From Nitrincola tapanii (GTDB taxonomy: Bacteria > Pseudomonadota > Gammaproteobacteria > Pseudomonadales > Balneatricaceae), in the NCBI RefSeq assembly GCF_008368715.1, contig NZ_SMRS01000007.1, positions 1 to 64,000 of the forward strand: a stretch of DNA of 64,000 nucleotides, given 5' to 3'. Below the pieces are notes generated by a model. That model searched no databases. It was not told where the DNA came from and worked only from the letters and a program-made list of their open reading frames with translations. Positions 56,427 to 64,000 of the stretch are shown in pieces. Position 1 is the first letter of the stretch. Each line of letters opens with the position of its first letter. Position numbers and translations under genes: made by a program.

Positions 56427-56796
56427 GCGCGGCTTCCTTGCTATCGATCTCAAGGTCTGTAGCCGCTGTGGGCGTGGCGGCGGCCATGACCTGGGATTCA
56501 TCTGCCTCAGCCTTAGGTGTTTCTGCCACGCTGGAGGTTAGACTGTCCGGTGCTAAACCTGCTTTTAAAAGTTTGACACGTTCAACCCCTTTTTTGCGTT
56601 GTGCAAAAATGACATCCAGTTTCATTTTTAGCTCGTTTCGCTCATCTTGATCACGTTTTTTCTCGAGTTTTTCTTTGAGTTCACGCTCTTTTTGCTTCAA
56701 CTCCTTCAGGAGCTTACGAATGGATTTGATCTCTTTGAGTTGAGCTTGAGCATCGGCTTGCAGAAAGCGGCTCAACTTTTCCAGCATTTTGGTCAT
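56389..56796 (-). CDS. Small coiled-coil protein of unknown function
   Basis: A 135-residue protein starting at ATG 56796 (GAGG six bases upstream). Residues about 5-75 are a long charged helix, rich in K, E, L (KSIRKLLKELKQKERELKEK), likely a coiled coil. The C-terminal half is alanine/threonine/glutamate-rich and probably disordered. No signal peptide or known domain is seen. It lies 45 bp downstream of the Na/Pi symporter start region's opposite neighbour, that is directly upstream on the same strand it has no partner; the symporter gene precedes it (stop to start 45 bp), so they may be cotranscribed. Confidence 0.6.
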   Translation of the reverse strand: MTKMLEKLSRFLQADAQAQLKEIKSIRKLLKELKQKERELKEKLEKKRDQDERNELKMKLDVIFAQRKKGVERVKLLKAGLAPDSLTSSVAETPKAEADESQVMAAATPTAATDLEIDSKEAALKSADGEVHNSN

Positions 56797-56841
56797 TTTC
56801 ATCCTCAACTCCCGCCCTGGGGGCGACTGGTAGGCTTAAAA

Positions 56842-58650
56842 TCAAACAGAGCTAGCGTCCTGGTCAGCAAGGGCTTGCAGCTCTTTCTCATCCAGACTCA
56901 AAGAGTCGAGGCGCTGTGTCAAGGATGAATGTTCGAGCAGAGCACGTGTTGCATCCAGCAGATTATGGCTGATGTCATTTACGTAGGCTTCGTCATTCAT
57001 AATCGAAGTGGCGACCGATGGATTGATGCGCCGAAAGCGGATCATTTCGTCAAGATCATCCATTAATTTGCGACTAGACTTTTGCAAGGAGAGTTTAAGC
57101 GCATCTAATGACAAAGCCGTGACATCCGATGCCTCTTCGCGTTGCAACTGGCGCAACTCACGTAACAGTTTTGCCAGTTGCAAACGGATCTGATCATAAC
57201 GCTCGCGGATGGCAAGATTGGAAGAGAGGCCATAACGTGAAAGGTTGGTATGTAAGTGCTTCATCCCTTTCACCGCCTCGACTATGTCGCGACTGGCTTG
57301 ACGCAACACATAGAGTTCTTCCGTGGCTGACTGGGTGGATTCACGCGTTTGCGCTTCACCAATAAATGCCACGATTTCGCTGTGCAGACTTTTGATTTTT
57401 TCTTCATAGAGATCTTCCACATCGATTGGGAAGATACGGCGAGTATATTTGACCGCATCACTGAGCGATTCCTCTGAATCCAGTGTGCTGCGTTTTAAGC
57501 TGAGGCCATGTGCTAGCAGCCCAGCGGCATTATCAAAGAGATGTTGCACTTCTTTACGCACTGCGCTGACGGCAGTCGCGGGTGTTTCCAGAGCCTCAGG
57601 ATAGAGATACAAAGGTTGTTCAATTCCTTTGGCGCGTTGTTGAATCTGCGCCAATAAAAAGCGTTCGAGCTGTGACACAAAGGGTGTTAGTAGCAGCACT
57701 CCTAAGAGATTAAAGACGGTATGGAAGAGCGCCAGTTTTAGCAGATAGTTCTCTGCGGCAATGCCAACCAGGGCCGCTAAATGATCGACCAGCCACGCCA
57801 GCTGGCCAATAAACAGAATGGCCACTAGCCCCGTGACCAGATTAAAAATCACATGGGCAATCGCGAGGCGTTTGCCGCCCAGGTTGGCCGCTAGTCCACC
57901 CATGGCAGTGGTGATGGCACTGCCTAGATTGGCGCCGATGGCCAGAGCTAACGCGTTTTCATAGGTGACCTGGCCGGTCGACAGGGCGGTAATGATAATC
58001 AACAAAGTGGCATGGCTCGATTGCATTACCACGGTGATTAACATACCGAGCAGGGTGAAGAGTAGGACGCCGGCATAACCGGTCATAGCATAGGCGGAGA
58101 GATCAAAGCTGCCTTGAAAAGCTTCAAATCCTTCTTTCATGTAATGAATGCCAAAAAACAGCAAGCCAGCGCCCAGGGTGACATAACCCACACCTTTGAG
58201 AATCTTGCTTTTTTGCATTAAAAAGACGACACCAAAGACCAAGATCGGCATCGCATAGGCTGCGATATTCACCCGTAACCCGAGCCCGGCAATCAGCCAG
58301 GCTCCTGTTGTTGTACCGATATTGGCACCCATAATAATCCCAATACCTGCCGCTAGGGTGATCATCTCAGCGCTGACAAAGGAGATGGTGATCAGAGAGA
58401 CCAGGGTGCTGGACTGCATCAAGGTGGTGCTAGTGAGTCCAAAGGTTAGACTTTTCCACAGGCGATCTGTGGAGCGTCGCAGGATGCTTTCTAGGGTGCC
58501 GCCGGTGAAGGCCTTAAACCCCTCTTCCAAACAAAACATCCCAAAAATAAACAGCGCGATACCCGCCGCAATTTCCATAAAATCTGCACTGATCCAGAGT
58601 GCATAAGCGAGGAGCACGAGCAGAGCTGGAAAGATCATTTTTTTATACAT
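56842..58650 (-). CDS. Na/Pi-cotransporter family protein with PhoU-like C-terminal domain
   Basis: A 602-residue membrane protein. The N-terminal about 340 residues hold two inverted repeats of the NptA/SLC34 transporter fold with the paired QSS motifs (STTLMQSSTLVSLITISFV and VVMQSSHATLLIIITALSTG, both quoted in part), and GANIGTTTGAWL and GANLGSAITTAM. Residues about 370-590 form a helical PhoU-like cytoplasmic domain (IFPIDVEDLYEEKI, SRDIVEAVKGMKHLHTNL). The predicted activity is sodium-coupled phosphate movement, possibly export as for E. coli YjbB. It shares its strand with ppk2 upstream, 96 bp away. Confidence 0.88.
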   Translation of the reverse strand: MYKKMIFPALLVLLAYALWISADFMEIAAGIALFIFGMFCLEEGFKAFTGGTLESILRRSTDRLWKSLTFGLTSTTLMQSSTLVSLITISFVSAEMITLAAGIGIIMGANIGTTTGAWLIAGLGLRVNIAAYAMPILVFGVVFLMQKSKILKGVGYVTLGAGLLFFGIHYMKEGFEAFQGSFDLSAYAMTGYAGVLLFTLLGMLITVVMQSSHATLLIIITALSTGQVTYENALALAIGANLGSAITTAMGGLAANLGGKRLAIAHVIFNLVTGLVAILFIGQLAWLVDHLAALVGIAAENYLLKLALFHTVFNLLGVLLLTPFVSQLERFLLAQIQQRAKGIEQPLYLYPEALETPATAVSAVRKEVQHLFDNAAGLLAHGLSLKRSTLDSEESLSDAVKYTRRIFPIDVEDLYEEKIKSLHSEIVAFIGEAQTRESTQSATEELYVLRQASRDIVEAVKGMKHLHTNLSRYGLSSNLAIRERYDQIRLQLAKLLRELRQLQREEASDVTALSLDALKLSLQKSSRKLMDDLDEMIRFRRINPSVATSIMNDEAYVNDISHNLLDATRALLEHSSLTQRLDSLSLDEKELQALADQDASSV

Positions 58651-58746
58651 GGTTGGTGTATCCAGACAAACTAAAACTCAGCTCAAGCGAGATGCAAGCT
58701 TAAGTCACAAGGTGTTATTTTTCAGTGGATTGACTACAAGCCTAGC

Positions 58747-59532
58747 TCATAAAAGAAGTTTACGTGCCGGAATGCTGATCAAGGGGTCTGGTGTCAGATC
58801 CAGATCGGGATTTTTATCCGGGTAGGGCAGTTGGCTGAGAATTGTCTGCATGGCGGCTAAGCGTGCACGTTTTTTGTCATCGGAGAGGATCACGGTCCAG
58901 GGTGCGTCTGGAGTATCGGTGTGACGGAACATAGCGTTTTTGGCATCAGTGTAAGCGTCCCATTTATCCAAGGAAGCCATATCGATGGGCGAGAGTTTCC
59001 ATTGCTTGAGGGGATCGTCACGTCGTGATTCAAAGCGTTTGAACTGCTCGTCACGACCCACCTCAAACCAGAGTTTAAATAAGCGTATACCGCTGCGAAC
59101 CAGCATGCGTTCGAGTTCCGGGGTGTCGCGCATAAACTGTAAGTATTCAGAAGGCGTGCAAAAGCCCATCACACGCTCAACCCCCGCACGGTTGTACCAG
59201 GAGCGATCAAACAGCAGTATCTCACCCGCCGTTGGCAGTTGTTTGATATAGCGTTGAAAGTACCATTGACTACGCTCTACGTCTGAGGGTTTTTCAAGCG
59301 CGATAATTCGCGCGTGACGTGGATTGAGATATTCCATAAAGCGCTTGATGGTGCCGCCTTTACCCGCTGCATCTCGGCCTTCGAAGAGAATGACGATCTT
59401 TTGACCGGAAGCGCGTGCCCAGCTCTGAACTTTAAGCAGTTCAATCTGTAAAAGTTGCTTGGTACGCTCATACTCTTTGCGTGAAAGCGCGCTGTCATAG
59501 GGGTAGGTAGTTTCAAGAATCGGGGCAGTCAT
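58747..59532 (-). CDS. ppk2: Polyphosphate kinase 2 (PPK2 family)
   Basis: Transfers phosphate between polyphosphate and nucleoside diphosphates. The 261 residues form a P-loop kinase: Walker A VILFEGRDAAGKGGTIKRF, EKPSDVERSQWYFQRYIKQL, Walker B LLFDRSWYNRAGVERVMGFC (first part) and the lid region RFESRRDDPLKQWKLSPID. Single-domain size with these motifs fits class I PPK2, which phosphorylates NDPs. The next gene downstream on this strand is the Na/Pi transporter, a sensible phosphate-handling pair. Confidence 0.93.
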   Translation of the reverse strand: MTAPILETTYPYDSALSRKEYERTKQLLQIELLKVQSWARASGQKIVILFEGRDAAGKGGTIKRFMEYLNPRHARIIALEKPSDVERSQWYFQRYIKQLPTAGEILLFDRSWYNRAGVERVMGFCTPSEYLQFMRDTPELERMLVRSGIRLFKLWFEVGRDEQFKRFESRRDDPLKQWKLSPIDMASLDKWDAYTDAKNAMFRHTDTPDAPWTVILSDDKKRARLAAMQTILSQLPYPDKNPDLDLTPDPLISIPARKLLL

Positions 59533-59592
59533 GGGTGTGTTATCCGGTTAGCCAAGCAATATTTAGACTCTGACATATTTTTGTCAGATCGC

Positions 59593-60483
59593 CTAGCGCT
59601 GAAGTGCCTCCCAGAGGGCTTGATGCCCAGGTAGTACCAACCCAAGAGCTTGAGCTTGGCGACACACATAGCCAGTAATGGCCTCTATTTCAGTGGTTTG
59701 ATTTAGGCGTGTATCCATACACATCGAAGAGTAGTTTCCGGCGGTGGCTTGTGCAACTCGGCAGACACAGGTGTAGAGGGGTTCTGAAAATAGAGGGATA
59801 TCCAGTGCTTGTGCCAGTTTCTCAATTTCGCTACACAGTTGTTGTAGCTGTTGACGTCTGGTGTCGGTGCTTAAGAGCTCGCCATTGCGACATTGCAGTA
59901 ACGCTGTCATGGGGTTGATGACGGCGTTAATCGCCAATTTTTTCCATAATACCCGGAGGGGTTGATCACTCGGTGTAATAGGAGGAACGACCTTGTCCCA
60001 GCTCGCAGGTAGCGCCAGTGAACCGCCCGGCCATCGCGCCAGTTCCGTCTCGCCTAAACTGATGCCATAGACTTCACCTTCGGGGTCACGATAAGCCGCT
60101 GCGGTGGTGGTGCCGACCCAAAGGTTAAGATCCGGCCTGCGTTGCGCGATCTCTAATTGTGGTCCGATACCGTTGTGCAAAAACACAACTTCAGCTTCAG
60201 GGCTCAGCCAGGTAGCTACAGAGTCAAAGGCAGACAAGGTATCATAGGACTTAGTCACCACCAGTAGATGCGTGATGAGCGGGGTCTGCGTAGGTGCCGT
60301 GTGCTCAGGATTAAATCTCGGGAGTTGCAGTGTTTTACCCTCGCCTTGCCAGTGCAACCGGCGTTCAACCTGAGTACTGATATCGGCTGAACGTGTGATG
60401 GCACTTACTTGGAGGCCGGCGGTCAGTAAACGATCCGCCCAGAGGGTGCCGAGTGCGCCAAGTCCGAGTAAATGCCAATGCAT
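59593..60483 (-). CDS. panE: 2-dehydropantoate 2-reductase family protein
   Basis: Probably reduces ketopantoate to pantoate with NADPH for coenzyme A synthesis. I chose the ATG at 60483 (296 aa, MHWHLLGLGALGTLWADRLL), which places the dinucleotide-binding GLGALG at the N-terminus; the 60522 alternative adds 13 unusual residues. The catalytic-lysine segment reads VLWKKLAINAVINPMTALLQ, and the downstream acidic/serine segment AGNYSSMCMDTRLNQTTEIE also matches. KPR family members can have other substrates, so the symbol is provisional. Confidence 0.85.
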   Translation of the reverse strand: MHWHLLGLGALGTLWADRLLTAGLQVSAITRSADISTQVERRLHWQGEGKTLQLPRFNPEHTAPTQTPLITHLLVVTKSYDTLSAFDSVATWLSPEAEVVFLHNGIGPQLEIAQRRPDLNLWVGTTTAAAYRDPEGEVYGISLGETELARWPGGSLALPASWDKVVPPITPSDQPLRVLWKKLAINAVINPMTALLQCRNGELLSTDTRRQQLQQLCSEIEKLAQALDIPLFSEPLYTCVCRVAQATAGNYSSMCMDTRLNQTTEIEAITGYVCRQAQALGLVLPGHQALWEALQR

Positions 60484-60567
60484 AAAGTCCCTTAAATAAT
60501 GATTATGATTTGCCGTTGTCACCGCGCCCCATACGAGCAGTGATCGGCTTCAAGTAGGAGAAGATGG

Positions 60568-61050
60568 ATGCCATCATTTGATATCGTTTCAGAACTGGAT
60601 GCTCATGAAGTGACCAATGCGGTCGACCAGGCGAATCGTGAGCTGCAGAGTCGCTATGATTTTAAAGGGGTTAAAGCCGAATTTGAACTGCAAGATGAAA
60701 CCGTTACTCTGGTGGCAGAGGTTGATTTTCAGCTCCAGCAGATGATGGAAATTCTGCGCAGTAAACTGACCTCGCGCAAAATTGATATACGTTGTTTGGA
60801 AGTGAAAGATCCGGATCTCAGTGGTGTGAAAGCTAAACAGCAGGTGATTTTACGCCAAGGATTGGATCAGGTGTTGTGCAAAAAAATCACTAAAATCATT
60901 AAAGACAGTAAGTTGAAGGTACAGTCCCAGGTCCAGGGCGAGAAGGTACGCGTCACCGGTAAGAAGCGCGATGATCTGCAGGATGTGATGGCACTTCTGC
61001 GTGAATCGGATGTGGAACTGCCTTTGCAGTACAACAACTTCCGAGATTGA
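60568..61050 (+). CDS. yajQ: YajQ family nucleotide-binding protein
   Basis: A 160-residue cytoplasmic protein of two ferredoxin-like RNP folds. It is recognised from MPSFDIVSELDAHEVTNAVD, ELQSRYDFKGVKAEFEL, DVMALLRESDVELPLQYNNF and the KITKIIKDSKLKVQSQVQGE stretch. Relatives bind c-di-GMP in Xanthomonas and Pseudomonas and act with a LysR regulator; others bind nucleotides or tRNA. It is divergent from panE over 84 bp. Confidence 0.94.
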   Translation: MPSFDIVSELDAHEVTNAVDQANRELQSRYDFKGVKAEFELQDETVTLVAEVDFQLQQMMEILRSKLTSRKIDIRCLEVKDPDLSGVKAKQQVILRQGLDQVLCKKITKIIKDSKLKVQSQVQGEKVRVTGKKRDDLQDVMALLRESDVELPLQYNNFRD

Positions 61051-61093
61051 TCGAGCGACACTGAGCGGATGAGTGGGTGCTATTGAACTGAGG

Positions 61094-61119
61094 ATGGAGA
61101 GCAGGAATGGAGAGCAGGG
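61094..61119 (+). repeat. Tandem 13-bp duplication abutting the histidine kinase start
   Basis: ATGGAGAGCAGGA (61094-61106) is followed directly by ATGGAGAGCAGGG (61107-61119) and then the kinase ATGGCA. The duplication repeats the purine-rich ribosome-binding context. The extra ATGs are out of frame with the kinase. Confidence 0.8.
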
Positions 61120-63783
61120 ATGGCATTTTGGCGTAATAAAAAGCATGCCCCCAAAAAGGGCGTTGAGAGCTTTGTGGAGTGTCCTGCTCAACTACGTGTC
61201 GGCACTTGGATCGAATTGGATACAGAAGCCAGGCTGACCGCCTGCTCTGAGGATTTAAAAACCAAGCTGCCGGCGGGCATCGAGAATGCCTCCATCCAGG
61301 CCTTGCTGTTGCAGCCTGCGCCCTGGCTACAAGACTTGCCGCTGAGTTTGACTGAAGAGGCGATGGATTGTGTACTGCGCGGACGTGAGTCGCCTATTTA
61401 TCTGCGCTTGCATCGACATTTCACCGCACAAGGATTTTGTCTGCAGGGCATGGATGTGAGTGATCTCATGTCGAATAAGGTGCAGATGGAAAAACGCCAT
61501 CAGCTTTTCCAAACTCAGGTGCGGTGGTTGGAGCGCCTTCAAGGCATCCGCTTTGAAGCGCTCCAAGCGTGCCTCACGGAACAACTTTCGGAGATGCGTG
61601 GATTACTCAAACTCCAGCATGTATCTTTAGGCTGGCATCCCACTCAATCTTTAGTGAATCAATCGCAAGCCCTAACGCAGCTGGCTCAGCCAATTCGGTT
61701 GTCTGTTGGCGACTTGTCTCAGAGTGAGCCCGCGCAGCTCAGTCTATCTTGGATGCAGTCGGTGGGGGAGATTACTCTTGATCTAGAAGCTGTGCAGGCG
61801 TTGCCTAATTCGACTGCACTTAAGCTGAGCCTGGAGCCTTGGATCCTCAGTCTCTTTCAAGTCTTGCAACGATTCGCTTGGCAGGAAAAAGCTCAGGCGG
61901 CTGAGTCTTTGTTAAGCTTGAAAGAGAGCGAGGGCTGGCGCTTTGCACCTAAGACGCAAAGATTTTATTTTCTTGAGTCTACGTCCAAGCGGTTAGGGTT
62001 GCCTGAATCTTTATCTTTAGAGGCGTGGTGCCAGCAATTGGCGGCAGTGGATCAAGAGCCTTTCCGTCTGGCGCTGTCAGACGTGGCCGCTGAAGGTGGG
62101 CAGCAGCGTATGGAGATACGCTTAAAACAAGCTGAGACCTGGCATCGTTTCGAAGTCGGTTTTATGCGCAGCCCTGATCATCAGCTTTTAGGTTATGTGC
62201 GAGACATCGAAACCTGGGTGATGCAGCGGCAAACGGCGCAGGAAGCGGTACGCCGGTTAGAGTCGCTACTCGACAGTGCACCTGCCATTATCTACACCCA
62301 AACCTATGCTGAGGGTGTATTACAACTGAATTATGCCAGTGCGAGCCTAGTTTCGGTATTAGGATGGCATCTGTCCGATTGGCTGGTTGAGGGTGTCTTG
62401 CGCTCTATTCACCCAGACGATCGTGCGATCTGGCAAAACCGGAGTCAGCAACTGTATCAACAAGGGTATGTACAACTGCGTTATCGAATGAGTGATGTGC
62501 AAGGCCGTTATCATTGGCTTTTAGATGAAGCACGTTTGCATCATGACGAGTTAGGAATGCCCAAAGAAGTCACGGGCATTTGGGTCGATATTACCGATGC
62601 CGTGGAAGCAAGCACGCAACTGCAAAAAAGTGAAGAGCGCTATCGTGTGCTAGTGGAGGATGCGCCGGCTTTGATCTGTCGTTATCGACCGGATTTTAGC
62701 CTGACCTATGCCAATGCGTTATTGATTGAGAGCTTGGGTTTGCCTGGAAGACAGATCGAGGGCTTTGTGCTGACTCAGGCCTTACCCGATGACTTGGTTC
62801 AGGCGTTTGAGCAGCGTTTGCAGCAGTTAACGCCGGAACATCCCGTCCTCACCTCTGAGTTTCGTATTCAGCGCCCTAATGTTCAAGATGCCTGGTGGAT
62901 CTGGTCTGAGCGAGGTTTGTTTGATGAGCAGGGACAACTAAGAGAGATACAAGCCATCGGGCGTGATAATACTGAACTCTATTTAGCCCGCGAACAGCTT
63001 TTTCAAGGTGCTAAAATGGCGTTGCTGGGGGAGATGGCGACCGGCTTGGCGCATGAGATCAATCAGCCCTTAAATGTCATTCGGATGGCGGTGACCAACA
63101 GTCTGCGTTACCTCACTAAACATGCGCTGCAGGATGAATATCTGGAAGGAAAGTTGCAGCGCATTAGCGATCAGGCCTTGAGAGCGGCAAAAATCATTGA
63201 TCATATGCGTGTATTTGGCCGTAAATCTGCCCCTGAACCCGAAGTCTTTTTGCCTGGGCAGGCGGTTGCCGATGCGCTGATGCTGGTACAAGAACTTCTG
63301 CCTAATGATGCCATTCAGATCAATACCCAGGCTTTGGGTGAGATGCCCGCTGTCTTAGGCTTTCCCGATCATCTTGAGCAAGTTCTGATTAATCTATTAA
63401 TCAATGCTCGGGATGCACTTCTAGGTCAGGGCAGTGCGCAGACGGCACCTGCTCAAGAGCCAAAAATTGCATTAAGTAGCCGTTGTGAGGAAGATCATTT
63501 GATCATCGAAGTCTTGGATAATGCAGGAGGGGTGCCGGAGCATCTTCTTGAGCGAATTTTTGATCCTTTTATGACCACCAAGCCTCCAGGTCAAGGTACG
63601 GGGCTAGGGCTATCTGTCAGTTTCAGTTTGATACAGGCGATGGGAGGGTGCTTATCGGTGAGGAATCGTCTTTGGACGGCACCGGCGGATGCAGAGACAT
63701 CTCAGCAGGTGGGGGCGTGTTTCAGTGTGTCCTTACGTCTAGCCCCAGAGCCTCAGCATACAGATCTGGAATCCCGCCGCTAA
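61120..63783 (+). CDS. Soluble multi-PAS sensor histidine kinase
   Basis: An 887-residue kinase with no signal peptide or membrane helix, so it senses in the cytoplasm. Residues 1-260 match nothing I know. About 268-370 is PAS-like, about 378-495 a PAS with PAC (IHPDDRAIW, GIWVDITDAVEAS), and 503-620 another PAS (YRVLVEDAPALICRYRPDFS). The H box is GLAHEINQPLNVIRM with H645, in the NtrB/DctB-like style. The ATPase domain has the N box INLLINARDAL, G1 DNAGGVP, F box FDPFMTTK and G2 GTGLGLS. No receiver domain is attached and no response regulator lies in the window, so the partner and signal are unknown. The last 45 bp overlap the convergent peptidase gene. Confidence 0.92.
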   Translation: MAFWRNKKHAPKKGVESFVECPAQLRVGTWIELDTEARLTACSEDLKTKLPAGIENASIQALLLQPAPWLQDLPLSLTEEAMDCVLRGRESPIYLRLHRHFTAQGFCLQGMDVSDLMSNKVQMEKRHQLFQTQVRWLERLQGIRFEALQACLTEQLSEMRGLLKLQHVSLGWHPTQSLVNQSQALTQLAQPIRLSVGDLSQSEPAQLSLSWMQSVGEITLDLEAVQALPNSTALKLSLEPWILSLFQVLQRFAWQEKAQAAESLLSLKESEGWRFAPKTQRFYFLESTSKRLGLPESLSLEAWCQQLAAVDQEPFRLALSDVAAEGGQQRMEIRLKQAETWHRFEVGFMRSPDHQLLGYVRDIETWVMQRQTAQEAVRRLESLLDSAPAIIYTQTYAEGVLQLNYASASLVSVLGWHLSDWLVEGVLRSIHPDDRAIWQNRSQQLYQQGYVQLRYRMSDVQGRYHWLLDEARLHHDELGMPKEVTGIWVDITDAVEASTQLQKSEERYRVLVEDAPALICRYRPDFSLTYANALLIESLGLPGRQIEGFVLTQALPDDLVQAFEQRLQQLTPEHPVLTSEFRIQRPNVQDAWWIWSERGLFDEQGQLREIQAIGRDNTELYLAREQLFQGAKMALLGEMATGLAHEINQPLNVIRMAVTNSLRYLTKHALQDEYLEGKLQRISDQALRAAKIIDHMRVFGRKSAPEPEVFLPGQAVADALMLVQELLPNDAIQINTQALGEMPAVLGFPDHLEQVLINLLINARDALLGQGSAQTAPAQEPKIALSSRCEEDHLIIEVLDNAGGVPEHLLERIFDPFMTTKPPGQGTGLGLSVSFSLIQAMGGCLSVRNRLWTAPADAETSQQVGACFSVSLRLAPEPQHTDLESRR

Positions 63784-64000
63784 GAATACAAAAGGGGCAT
63801 AGGCGAGTTTACTTTTTAAGGAGGCCTTGGCCTCCAGTCGTAAATAACCCCAAGGCCAGGTTTGGGGTAAGAAGCGAAATACACAAACCCAGCAAAACAT
63901 CAAAAATCCTGCCAAGATCAGTGTATAGAGACTGAATACAAGATGGCTGCTGAGAGCGACCACGGCTAGAAGTTTAACGTCTCCGGCGCCTAAGACACCG
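63739..64000 (-). CDS. Type IV prepilin peptidase (A24, CpaA/TadV-like), C-terminal fragment
   Basis: On the minus strand the frame runs from the right window edge to TAG at 63741-63739, about 86 residues. It opens with VLGAGDVKLLAVVALSS, the GxGDVK motif that carries one catalytic aspartate of A24 prepilin peptidases, and continues with hydrophobic helices (LYTLILAGFLMFCWVCVF, and FVFLAAGFQICML at the end). The short C-terminus suits the CpaA/TadV group that processes Flp/Tad pilins rather than PilD. The N-terminal part is outside the window, so the subfamily is tentative. Confidence 0.75.
   Translation of the reverse strand, partial: GVLGAGDVKLLAVVALSSHLVFSLYTLILAGFLMFCWVCVFRFLPQTWPWGYLRLEAKASLKSKLAYAPFVFLAAGFQICMLRLWG

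Overview
The window looks like chromosomal DNA of a gammaproteobacterium close to the Oceanospirillales/Pseudomonadales. The gene orders lptD-surA-pdxA-rsmA-apaG, amgK-murU-djlA, gatCAB next to mreBCD-maf-rng-yhdP, kdsD-kdsC-lptCAB-rpoN-hpf-ptsN-rapZ-npr, and mlaFEDCB-ibaG-murA-hisG-hisD followed by a DegS/AlgW protease are all typical of that group. No species can be named from the sequence alone. Functions given here come from reading motifs and synteny; no database was searched.

Region 1-5.7 kb is accessory DNA. It holds the end of an IS3-family element, a gene broken by it, a divergent WYL-domain regulator of the BrxR/CapW kind, a long prokaryotic Argonaute (pAgo) with an apparently complete DEDD catalytic tetrad, and a protein that fuses a class I methyltransferase to an HNH nuclease. 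The block abuts the 3' end of an initiator tRNA-fMet gene, a common integration site. This is the best candidate in the window for a little-described defence system.

Region 5.7-25 kb is core genome: PilZ and a PomAB/MotAB-like stator pair, then on the minus strand lptD-surA-pdxA-rsmA-apaG (outer-membrane biogenesis, pyridoxal phosphate synthesis, rRNA methylation). On the plus strand lie amgK-murU-djlA (peptidoglycan recycling) and rpe-gph, then a dihaem cytochrome c peroxidase under a perfect FNR/Anr box. An AcuI/YhdH reductase and gatCAB follow on the minus strand.

Region 25-49 kb is an envelope-building block. It contains mreBCD-maf-rng-yhdP (plus), the LPS/PTS-Ntr/sigma-54 operon (minus) and mlaFEDCB, ibaG, murA, hisGD (plus). 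A DegS-like protease, a Nif3-like protein and ZapG follow. mreC has no usual start codon and seems to begin at ATT, overlapping a small upstream ORF.

Region 49-56 kb is a cobalamin module: a B12 riboswitch in front of btuB, an adenosyltransferase, and a divergent btuFCD-like ABC importer. The importer operon ends in a degenerate adenosyltransferase-like protein. Region 56-64 kb carries a Na/Pi symporter, PPK2 polyphosphate kinase, ketopantoate reductase, YajQ, a soluble multi-PAS histidine kinase and the 3' end of a prepilin peptidase gene.
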